Assembly (NCBI GenBank): GCA_011317545.1
Contig: WUJK01000003.1
Location: 3,720,001 to 3,784,000 of the forward strand
Direction: 5' to 3'
Source: Coniella vitis
Lineage: Eukaryota; Ascomycota; Sordariomycetes; Diaporthales; Schizoparmaceae
DNA: 64,000 bases
Part shown: piece by piece, positions 45,664 through 55,262 of the stretch
How the letters are laid out: every line of letters starts with the position of its first letter
How positions within the stretch are numbered: the stretch's first letter is position 1
The notes under the pieces: generated by a model
Databases searched by the model: none
Told to the model about the DNA's origin: nothing
What the model saw: only the letters and a program-made list of their open reading frames with translations
Position numbers and translations under genes: made by a program

Positions 45664-47212
45664 TTATTTGTATATCGTTGCCCGGGCCTTGTGCTCGCAT
45701 TTTGTGTTGGTGCCCTTCTCCGCCATGATTGCTTTGAACAGTCTCTCAATCTTTGGTAATACCACCTCGCGGTTCTGATAAATCTGATAGTGGCAGACAA
45801 TTCTGCCTCCCCACATCTTGAGACCTTCGGCGCTGGCCAGTTCCTCCATCCGGTCGGCCGAGCACTGAGCGTCCTTGATGTCGATCCAGACCATGTTGGT
45901 GTGCACCGGGTACGTCAGCTTGCCGCCCAGGTCCGTCCATATCTTTTGGATATCTTGTGCCACCTCGTGTGTCTTTCTCAGCATGCCACCTTCACCATTG
46001 GGTCCCTTGCCAAAGGTCTCGTCCACAGCAACACGAGCTGCGGCTGCTATGACTCCCGACTGGCGGAGACCACCGCCAATGGACTTTCGGATCCATCTCG
46101 AGTGCTTGATGACATCCTTGGGGCCAACGAGGATGCTGCCAATGGGTGCTCCCAGGCCCTTGGAGAAGCACAAGCTCATGGTGTCGAAGCATGCTCCAAA
46201 CTCTTGCATGCTGCCAGCACCAGAAGCCGCAGCCTCCCAGAGTCGCGCACCGTCGCAGTGCATCTTGATGCCATGCTCGCGCGCCCACGCGGAGATGCGC
46301 TGAACTTCTGACAAGGGCATCAACATGCCGTTGAGGGTGTTCTCGATGTGGATGACACGAGTAGGCGTGGCGTGAACGTCATCGTCAATGCGAGCGTGCT
46401 CCTGGACATCCTCGAGAGTGAGGTAAATGCCATTGGAGGGGCGGACGGCTTCAATCATGGCTCCGCAGAGAGATGCAACACTGGTAAGTACTCGTCAGCT
46501 TTTGCTCGGCATACTGGGTCCCAAATACAACAAGCAAGACATACCCTCCGGCCTCATATTTGATAATGTGGGCGCGATAGTCACACAACACACTGTACGG
46601 GGGCTGTGTGAGGAGAGCTCTTAGAGCCACCTGATTACCCATGGTGCCAGAGAGGACGAGTAGGCCAGCCTCCTTGCCCGTCAAGGCGGCGCAGTGGGCT
46701 TCCAGGTCATTGGTGGTCGGGTCCTCCTGCATGACATCGTCCAGGAGAGTGGTATTGGTGATGGCGTCAAGCATGGACTGCGTTGGCGTCGTCTGGGTGT
46801 CACCTGGGGAAAGACATGTCAGCCTCCTTGGCTCAGGCAGCAAGCATCTGATACAAACAAACGCCATGGTGTACAACCACACAAGATTGAACTCACTCCT
46901 CAAATCGACACCTGCGTTGCCTTGGTGGCCGACCCATGCGTTCTGTTTGGCAACAGTCATGTTGGCTGCAGTGGAAGAGAAGAAACGGCGATGCCTGGAT
47001 GCTGTTGTTGTCCTCGTCGTCGTCCCTGATGCGGCTCTTGTTCTCGTTACTGTGTTGGGGAAAGTTGACGACAATGGCTGCAATCGAGGGAGACAAAGAC
47101 GGCCCAGTGTACATCCGCGATGCCACCACGGCTTTATATGGCTGTTGCAGAGATAACGGGCCGCCGTAGTCGGGCCAGCGACGAGCGCGCACCCGGTCAC
47201 AGGAGCACTCAT
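45664..47212 (-). CDS. gly1: L-threonine aldolase (PLP-dependent), with probable mitochondrial presequence
   Basis: Exons 46897-47212, 46545-46803 and 45664-46480 encode 463 aa, with introns of 93 and 64 bp in good GTGAGT and GTATGT contexts. The mature part begins with GVDLRSDTQTTPTQSML, rebuilt across intron 1, followed by DDVMQEDPTTNDLEAHCAAL, SGTMGNQVALRALL and YEAGGVASLCGAMIEA across intron 2. The PLP lysine is K299 in LCFSKGLGAPIGS. These are the landmarks of the fold-type I low-specificity threonine aldolase that cleaves L-threonine to glycine and acetaldehyde. The first about 84 residues are extra compared with yeast Gly1, are rich in Arg, Thr and Ser with almost no acidic residues, and end in RHRRFFSSTAA. 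That looks like a mitochondrial targeting sequence. Met85 could start a cytosolic form. Confidence 0.93.
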
Positions 47213-49572
47213 GACCGCCGTTTGCTACCCTTCCCTTTGCTACGCACCCGAGATTCCCAAGTTACCCCCCCTGCTTTCTTCACTGTGTCCCAAATACGTA
47301 AGTGTAGAGTCAAGAGTGTGGATGCAGGACGATGTACTATGTAGTCGCCTGTATTTTTTTCTCTTTTATGCGCAAACCCCTTTGTTGCAGTACAGTACGC
47401 TGCAGTTGACAGGGTTAGGGTAGGTACTTGAACATGGCTAGTTACCGTGATACTTTTGGTGAGAACCTACAGTGCGCATTTACGGTGCAGTTTACTGCAA
47501 TTCCATCCCGCTTAATAATAGTCTCGACTTCCTCATTCCGCAATTTCCAACGGTCCAGCAAGAGCAACCCGCCTTTTTCGAGGCCATTACGGCCCTGCAC
47601 TTTCCGATTCCTAACCAAGATTCCATCCCATGCTAATTGTGATAGCTTCCTCCTTTGTTTCTCGCCCATTATCTCACAATCCCCCTCTAGCCATTCCTGC
47701 CCTGCTGGATGCGGCGCTTGCACCGGCCCGTGCAAAGTCCCGGACCGGCCGGGGCCAGCCAAACATTGAATCGTTCGCTGCGCATCACATACTATGTACA
47801 CTGCAGCTTCGATTACCAATGCTCGACTTCTCATTGTGCCAAGCATAGTCCAGTTTCCTGAAAGTATGCATACACAGTAATGCCGCCGGTTTCCGTGCCC
47901 ACCGGATCGATCCAAGTGCCCCTTTGACACGGCGGCCTGTCTCAGCCTGTTCTACTTCTTCAAGACCCGTTTTTGCCTTGTGATGCCCTCCCTGCCTGCG
48001 TCAGCCTGGCCCAGTCTCCCGATTACGTATCAGTTACGATATAGTATTGTAGATTACGGAGGGGGAAAAATAAGAAAAGAAAAAAAAGAAAGCGAAAAGG
48101 GGGGGCAGTCTGTGTGTTCGTTTTATAATTCGGTTAAATGAAGAATCAGAATTCAAAACCTCACAACTTTCTGATCGACATTCTCCTCTTTTATTATGTT
48201 TTACGCTTCGAGAAAAATAGTCTGGTATAATGTAGACCCGTTACAAACCCTATCCTCCTAGAGTTGTATAGAAGGGTCTTTCGTGACCACTTCATATTGC
48301 TTTGTCGTCGTCTCATTACATCATATCCATGTGAATTTTTCCCGAAACGCCCACTATACTCTCAAGTTCTTCTCTAACCAGTGAAGGACATATTCAGTCA
48401 TCATGAACTTTAGAAGTACCACAGGTTGACCACCCATCGTAGCTCCAAGATTCAAATTCAAACAAACAGGAGGGTCCAACCATGGCTGGCTCTTTTTTTT
48501 CTTTTTTTTTTTTCTCAAAACAAAAAATAGCTAAATCTCTGATCACGGACACTAGCAATAACAATTTTCTTTAAGGGAGAAAAAAAATAAGAATTTGAAG
48601 ATGAATCGCTCAGCCTTCGTTCCAGAAAAAAAAAAACGCCTGACACTCCTTTCACAGATGCAAGCAAAAATATCACGGAGCGTGTCCTCACGAAACTTAT
48701 CTCACCATCCAGAATATGGTTTGCCTCTCTCTCTCTCTACACAAATAAATATCTAACACTTATATTAGTGAGCCTGCACACAGAGAGATACAACGGATAA
48801 AAGCTATAATTCGCTTGCCCACTTAGACAGACGTTCCCCCCTCCCTCCAAAAAGGTCAACTGGTTGTAGATTCCCCAAAATCACACATGTGCAAGATGAC
48901 CGCCTTATTCTACTAACAAAATGCCGACCTTCCGAAACTAGCCAGAGGATCATGTCATCATTTAAAAATCACATCCGACTAGGTATCTTCCCAAGCTGGG
49001 ACAATGTCGTCGATCCGATACAGCAAGCAAAGCCCCGGTTTTGAACGGGCAAAACCCCTATACTAGATTGACGTGGCTAGCTTGGTCGAAAGCTCTACCA
49101 ACCTAGGTAACCAACCGCTTTGACTAGCAAGGGGAAAAAAAAAATCGCCTCTTGAAGTGAAGGGGTATTTACTGTATGGGCTGAGCTGCTACCATCTTCT
49201 CCTTGTTATGCAGCACATGTTTGCTCCTATCAAGTGCTTCACTAGACGTTCATGCTCTGGACCGTGCATATGATTCAAGGTCTGACCGAAATACTATGTA
49301 CAGCAATCTTGAAAGAAAACCACACGGTACTTGTATTAGCCATCGACAATTGGAGTACACTACTCTGTAAGCCTGTCTTGAAACGCCAGCCCAACCATTC
49401 CAGCAACTCAAACGCCAATTCTAAGCATGCATAGCAATGAGCAGCCCCCGTGCCCTTCGACACTTTCAACACTCTCTTTGAACTTGGTTTCCATCATTGT
49501 CCTTCAAATTCAATGAACTGCCATCTTTGCGGAACGTCTCGCCTCCGAAGTTGTACCAATCAATCGTCTACT
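47213..49572. other. Spacer upstream of threonine aldolase and downstream of the But2-domain gene
   Basis: About 2.4 kb without a supported gene. TACTATGTA-type sites lie at 47334-47345, 47790-47800 and 49292-49301. A CCGGCC-rich patch sits at about 47700-47760. From 48050 to 49150 the sequence is AT-rich with several poly-A and poly-T tracts and has no long open frame at all. Confidence 0.55.
47334..47800. repeat. TACTATGTA-type sites upstream of threonine aldolase
   Basis: GTACTATGTAGT at 47334-47345 and TACTATGTACA at 47790-47800, half or near-full copies of the palindrome seen in other 5' flanks. A further TACTATGTAC lies at 49292-49301 in the same spacer. Confidence 0.6.
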
Positions 49573-50445
49573 TCAACAATCAGCCAGCAAATAGACGCCA
49601 GAGCCCGACTCGCTCGAGCCCAAGAAGCTGACGCTCGCGTTACGAGAGTCCGTAACAGGAACCTCAAACATGAAGCCAAGTGTGTCACTATCAGAAGAGG
49701 GGCAGGCCTCTGAGTTGACTGTGATGCCGTATTCGCCTGGGTTGACAGCAACAGTGCTAAAGTACGTCAACTTGGTTTTGACTGGGCTGAATGGAGCAGT
49801 AGAAGCACTTGACCCGTCATTGTCGTTGGTCGAAGACTGGCCACCCCCAATCTTCAACGAGCCCATCATGCTGGTCCAGGTAGCAAAGGGGCCGTTATCA
49901 GGCGTGCCAATCTTGGCGCCCTGGGGCCGGGTCAAAGCGTCATATGCCGTGGCATTGTAGCTGGCGGCGTAGACATCGAGGCTAACCGACGAGGTAGCCG
50001 TGCTGCCGGTGCCGGCAGAGGCACCGACGGCCATGTTACCAACGTCGGCCTCAGGCCACGAGACCATCAATTGACAGTCCCACGAGCCAGGTGCGATCGA
50101 CTCAAACAGCACATATTGCTGAATGCGATCGTACTTGGTGCCGTCTGCGTGCGAGACGGATTGAGCGACGTGGAAGGAGCGTGAGGTGGCGGCAGTGTTG
50201 TCTTGCATGACATCGGGATTTGCCTCTGAGAGCTGGCGCAGCACCGAAGGATAGTAGGTCTTGCACGATGCTGGGGCGACGTGCGTGGGCGCAGCCATGT
50301 CGACAACCTTGGTAGCGTTGCGCGGTGATACGAGGCGGGAGATAGCTGTGGCACGATGGGCCTGGGGCCCTTCGAGAGGAGTTGGAGCAGCCAGGGAGAG
50401 GCTTAGAAGTAGGCTGAAAACGAGGAGGAGAGGATTCCAATGCAT
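49573..50445 (-). CDS. Secreted protein with But2 C-terminal-type domain
   Basis: Single exon of 290 aa. It starts with a classical signal peptide (MHWNPLLLVFSLLLSLSLAA, cleavage expected near residues 19-21). The domain begins at CKTYYPSVLRQLSEANPD and continues with DRIQQYVLFESIAPGSWDCQ and LMVSWPEA, the pattern of the family named for the C-terminal part of the Uba3-binding protein But2. The second half is Ser/Gly-rich and ends with LGFMFEVPVTDSRNASVSFL and a final Cys. Such small secreted members are common in filamentous ascomycetes; function is unknown, and the family name should not be read as a ubiquitin role. It is divergent from the pyroglutamyl-peptidase gene, 1.5 kb away. Confidence 0.83.
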   Translation of the reverse strand: MHWNPLLLVFSLLLSLSLAAPTPLEGPQAHRATAISRLVSPRNATKVVDMAAPTHVAPASCKTYYPSVLRQLSEANPDVMQDNTAATSRSFHVAQSVSHADGTKYDRIQQYVLFESIAPGSWDCQLMVSWPEADVGNMAVGASAGTGSTATSSVSLDVYAASYNATAYDALTRPQGAKIGTPDNGPFATWTSMMGSLKIGGGQSSTNDNDGSSASTAPFSPVKTKLTYFSTVAVNPGEYGITVNSEACPSSDSDTLGFMFEVPVTDSRNASVSFLGSSESGSGVYLLADC

Positions 50446-51958
50446 CTTGAAGTCTGCCAGTTATGTGCTGATGGGTATATTAATTGGGAAAAAACAACAC
50501 GATGATGGTGTGTCTGGGTGATGATGCTGGGTGTGTTGGGGTTGGACGGAGGGAAAACATGAGGACCCAGACTTCCCAGATCGCCAGTGTTGAGGACCCC
50601 TTTTGTATGACTCTCTCAAGCTTTGCTTTGCCCCTTCCTGTTTGCTTGTCATGGCCGTTCTGGAGTGCTGGGTCAAGGAGGAGCAAACGGCTGGGCGATG
50701 AAGGGGCTGTTGTTGCTCGTTGCTTCCTTCCTGGTACTACCTTTCTCTTTTTCTGGTCTTGGCTCTTCTTTGAGCAGCTTAAGACAGGCCATTGTCATGA
50801 ACGCGGACACTTTTTTACTCTTTTATGCACGTCTATATGCAGGCCTGACGGACTCTCACGGCGAGGCCGTAGACGGATGGAAATCTGAGGAAGAGCGTGT
50901 GATCAATAAATCTCTTTGAAGCCATCGTGAGCAGCTGCAACTACTCAGGCTCGAGAGGCCCGACATTGCTGCCGGAAGTCCTGTGCAAGGCTTGCGCTTG
51001 CGTTGTTGGAAGTCAAGGCGGTGAAGCCTTTTGCTGAACACAGCAAGGGAACATGATACGTTGAAACAAGGTCGTGCGACCTTCCATGCGTTCCATGCGG
51101 TCACACGACAGCGTGTTGGACGAAGTCGTGGCCGCAGTGGTGAGAACATTTACGGCAATTATTAAGTGAGGTCTTTCTGACGGATCTGGCAAGCAATCGT
51201 GGAAGCTAATCAATGCACTGGCTTACTAATCTCTGATCGCCAAGTAAAGGGCGGGGGGCTGGCAGCGGGCAGAGCGGGCCGTTGGGGGATGGGCGGGGTG
51301 CGGCAGCATGGCCGTTTACTGTTATGTCCGTACAGGGAAACCAGCTTCTGGATTAGAGGGGTAACAGCGGGGTCGGGCGATGGGATTGGTGATGAAGTCA
51401 ACTGTAGAATCGACTGCTGGCTGGCTGGCTGGCTGGCTTCACAGCGATTGTAGCACCAAAGCACAACATAACAATAGAGGCTGTTACAAGGACTGCTGGG
51501 CTTGCTTCCAGAAGCGTTGCACGGCTTGCTGGTGCGGGCCAAGCCGTGCAACAGCCCAGCACGACAAGCCTGTCGCCAGAACTCACGCTACTACTATGTA
51601 CTAGATGCTGTGTTGCCTCGGCGCCAGCCAAAGTTACTTTATTCCCAGTGCCGCCAGCCAAGCGGCCAAGTATATCACCATCCTGCCCGTCCTTGCCTCC
51701 GCTTCTCGCCCGCTCTTCTCTTTCGTTGCACCTCTTTCACCTCTCCCACAGCTTGCCACCCGCCTTTATTATACTGCGGCTGTTTGCCTTGGTCACCGTT
51801 CTTGTGCCAAGAGACAGCGTGAGTGCGCCTCTCTGGATCCTCAAACTGCCCCTCCACTCATGCGCTGACCTGGGTCTCGTGCCAGTTGCCCGCTCCATCT
51901 CCATCCATACGGCACTTCTTGCCATTGATCGCTGCTAGTTCCTTTGCAAACAATAGCA
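50446..51958. other. Divergent promoter region between the But2-domain and pyroglutamyl-peptidase genes
   Basis: About 1.5 kb without a supported gene. A G-rich block is at about 51240-51310, a (GGCT)n run at about 51417-51437, a C/G-rich patch with CAGCCC at about 51490-51570, and a TACTATGTACTA site at 51592-51603. Pyrimidine-rich sequence precedes the peptidase start. Confidence 0.5.
51592..51603. repeat. TACTATGTACTA site upstream of the pyroglutamyl-peptidase gene
   Basis: One arm of the dispersed palindrome, 355 bases before the start codon at 51959, directly after a G/C-rich CAGCCC-type patch. Confidence 0.55.
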
Positions 51959-52859
51959 ATGGGTTCCTTGGAAAAGCCGCAAGATGAGCTGATCGTCCTG
52001 GTCACCGGCTTTGGCGTAGGTCCCAACTCTGCAGCCCGCCGCTCTCGAGCGCTCAATCAATTGGCTCGTCATTGCTGATCCTTTCCCCCTCGATAGCCCT
52101 TCAAGAGCGACTTCCCACGGAATCCCAGCTGGGACATTGCTGCATCGCTACCATCCTATCTTCCCATTGTCAACGCCAAAGCACCCACCTCGGTTCGCGA
52201 AGCTTCTGACCTACCGCCCGTGCGCATCCTCGTTCACCCAGAGCCCATTCGTGTCACGTACAGCGCTGTGCGTGACCTGTTACCACAGCTATGGAAGCCA
52301 GAGTTCAGCGGCGTCCCCCGCATTGACTTTGTGCTTCACATTGGCATGGCCTCCACTAGGCCCCAGTACGTCCTAGAATCCCTCGGACACAGGGACAATT
52401 ACCGCCTCCTCGACCTCGACTCCGCCCTGCCCAACCAAGATCCAGACCGCGACGACTGGCCTTGGCAGGGCGTGCCAAGCCAGCTGGTTACGGAGTTGGA
52501 CGTCGACGATGTGATGGCCAAATGGCACAAGAATCTGCCGGTAAGCCTACCACACACTCGGCGCGATCCTTGTTACTTAACATGACTGACTGTGTTTCTG
52601 CGAACAGAATAACCATATCCCGCTCAGACTATCCATCGACGCAGGTCGCTTCTTGTGCGATTACATCTACTTCAACAGCCTGGCCGAGTGCTTTAAGAAT
52701 GGCGAGCGCAGGAGGGTCGCTTTCCTTCACGTCCCTGCTGCAAAGGCCAATCCGCCTGCAGAATATGAAGAGCATATCGTCACGGGCAGGGAGATTGCCA
52801 TACAGCTCATCAGGTCCATAGCCGAGAGTGAGGTTGCTCGCGCTGCTCTGGCCCAATAA
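51959..52859 (+). CDS. Pyroglutamyl-peptidase I-like cysteine peptidase (family C15)
   Basis: Three exons, 51959-52015, 52097-52540 and 52608-52859, encode 250 aa, all junctions in phase 0. The N-terminal VLVTGFGPFKSDFPRNPSWD spans intron 1 and is the family's opening strand and loop. The active-site cysteine is Cys184 in GRFLCDYIYFNSL and the histidine is His208 in VAFLHVPAA. A glutamate in HPEPIRVTYSAVRDL (Glu68) is the likely third residue. DFVLHIGMASTRPQYVLES is the third conserved block. The family removes N-terminal pyroglutamate from peptides in the cytosol. Length fits fungal members, slightly over the bacterial 215 aa. It is convergent with the SRA gene. Confidence 0.9.
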
Positions 52860-53818
52860 AAAAAAAAGAAACAGCCAAGTTGTTGCTTACTCACGTCAGG
52901 TGGTGCCATTGCGCCCACCTTTGAGCCAGAAAAGCCTTTACCAATCTCGTGCGGTACTCATATATCTGATTTCATGACACCATTTACATTCATACATATT
53001 ACTTCACATATTGCGGATTTATTAGCATGGTGTACTTGAAGCGAGCAGCAAATTGTCTGACTCGCAAAGGGGAACGCTCAGTAAGGTTGGCATCTGCATA
53101 GGGACGGGATGAGTAGCAGGCGTATAAGCAGGTATGGCATCATCCAGGCTGGTTTGTGCTTTTTGCTTGAGCTTATTTAATCCTACTAAAATATTGCATT
53201 CAAACTTGCTGCAATGATCTATCCAAATGATCGAGAATCGAAGAAAAAGAAAAAAAAAAGGGGGGGGGGGGGCCTCGAAATTATGCAGTGCGTCCAGTAT
53301 TACGTTATTCAGCGAAACGATAGTAAACAGCATACTTTATCAAGTTGGGCTCTACTAGAGAGCTTGCGCATGGAGATACAGGAAAAGAAGCAGTCTCTGT
53401 CCCGACTGGAATTATTCACAAGAGAGTAGAAAGACAAACGCAAGGTATACCCCGCCAGTGCCACCAGCAACTGACTGTTCCCGAGACCTCTTCCAAGGGC
53501 TCATAACCAAGCGCCTTGCTGGGCCAAATCGAACTGTGACGCTGGTGAGAAGGAAAAGATCCCACCAAAAGAAAGGCCCTCAGCAAAGCGCTGCTCCCTA
53601 ACTCAAACACCCATTCTTCCAAACTCTGACCAACAGCAGGTCATCACCGATAGCCTATAAGCGTTTCGCGAGCAAGCAAAAAAAGAAAGGAAGACGAAAA
53701 GCATGGACAAGCCCCCGCCCCAAGGGGGGGGGGCGGGTTTGGAAGAAACAGCGTCGAATTGCCCATTCCAACTTCTTCTTCTTGCCCTCACCCTCGCTTC
53801 CCCCCCCCCCCCAGCTCT
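52860..53818. other. Convergent spacer between the peptidase and SRA-domain genes
   Basis: About 960 bases, probably two 3' UTRs. A-tract right after the TAA at 52857-52859. Homopolymer runs: A then 13 G at about 53250-53272, G at about 53724-53733 and 13 C at 53800-53812, the last one only seven bases past the SRA stop codon. No palindromic TACATAGTA site and no gene seen. Confidence 0.6.
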
Positions 53819-55262
53819 TCAAAAGTACTGCTTGATTCGCTCAAAGTCCCTCTTCTCCTTGGCTGTTGGCGACCTCTGCGCGATACTCGTCAAACTCTCC
53901 TCCTGGACGATGCCGTTTCCACCACCACCACTCTCGATCCTCTCGAGGACGAACCGCGCAAACACCCCGCCCTTTTCATTCTTCTGCAACGGCATGCGGC
54001 GAGTAACCACATACAAACCGTCGTATCGAATGCCTACGCTTGGGGACAGGCCGCACGGGTTGCGCGAGCTGCGGAGCACGCGGATGGGACGCTTGCGCTC
54101 GAGGGAGGTGTGGAGGACGTCGGTGGAGCCCTTGGGGAGGTGGTCAGGATCGGTGTTCTCCTGCGAGCCGGGTCCTGAGTAGTAAATTCGGGTGCCCAGG
54201 CTGGTTGGTCTGGTTAGCAGGGTTGACAGCAGGAATTGGGGGTTCCCAGGTCTGATGTTCAATGTTGCGAGAAGGGGAGGAGGCGCAAAGTAAATGAATG
54301 GGTCTCATCTCGGCCTCTCGCCCTAAAGAGCAGAACACGGAATCGATTTTAAGGATCAAGAAGGAAACCACAAGGAAAACCTACTCTTCATCCACCTTCT
54401 GGTACATGCCGGAAATCACAACGCTGTACGCCCCATCAATCTTGTTACCGTGGATGCCACCCATCCGACTGCCATGCGCGCCTCGGAAGAGCGCAACAAG
54501 CTGATTCGGGAACCACGCGCCGGGCTGCAGGCCATTATGGCCAAAGACGTTGGCGTCGCGCTTTTGGCGGAGGTAGCGGCGGTCCAACTGCATAGCAGGC
54601 CACTTGCCGCCGAATTTGACGGCAATGCCAAACATGATGCCGTTAGTGCCCCAGATGGGGTGGTTGGCTGGTGGGAGGCGCACGACGTACTGGCCGTCGG
54701 GTATGGAGGAGGAGGAGGAGGTAGGCGAGGTAGGCGAGACGGCGGTGCTGCTGGTGGTGCCGCCGCCGACACCAGCAGGACTATCCTCGATCTCATGGTC
54801 TTCAGCTTCACCAGCATCTTGCACTTCCTCTTTTTCAGTGGCAGCGCCCCAGTTGACGCGCTCGTACTCTTCGTACAAGCCCTGCGCGCGACGACGGACA
54901 TCCTCGGGGAAATGAAACCGAGCATCCTCAAAGAGGAAACGGAGAAAGACGGCCATCATGGTCGTGCCGCCCTTGTACGCGGGCAGGATTTGGAAATTGC
55001 CCCATTCGAGATAGTTGAGCAGTTCACGGATGCGGCGGAGCCACTCGTCGGTTTGGACCGAGGGAGGGGGCACTCTGCCGAGTTTCTTGCTCTGTTGAGC
55101 ATAGGGCTGGATGGCCTGGGCGCGGACGTTGAAGATCCATTTCTGGCGGGCCTCAAAGTCCTGTGGGACGTGGGGGATGATGATTTTCTCTGTGAGAGTG
55201 ACGTTGTCGTTGTCGTTGCCGCCGGCGGTCGTGCTGGACGAGGGAGAAGGGTTCTTTGACAT
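53819..55262 (-). CDS. SRA-YDG domain protein without RING or methyltransferase domain
   Basis: Exons 54385-55262 and 53819-54200 encode 419 aa, with a 184 bp intron (GTAGGT donor, CAG acceptor). The SRA domain occupies about 235-365: VFGHNGLQPGAWFPNQ, then MGGIHGNKIDGAYSVVISG, then DLGTRIYYSGPGS (made by the splice), PIRVLRSSRNPC and GIRYDGLYVV, which is the YDG motif. SRA domains of UHRF1 and plant SUVH proteins bind 5-methylcytosine or hemimethylated CpG. The N-terminal 200 residues contain a helical region (WLRRIRELLNYLEWGNFQIL and FEDARFHFPEDVRRRAQGLY) and an acidic Ser/Thr linker. I see no ubiquitin-like, Tudor, PHD, RING or SET domain. The start ATG is at 55262; the frame is open further upstream only from non-ATG codons. 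Confidence 0.88.

Noticed and set aside
51417..51437. (GGCT)n run as a mobile-element end
   Set aside because: Simple microsatellite with no inverted ends or target duplication.
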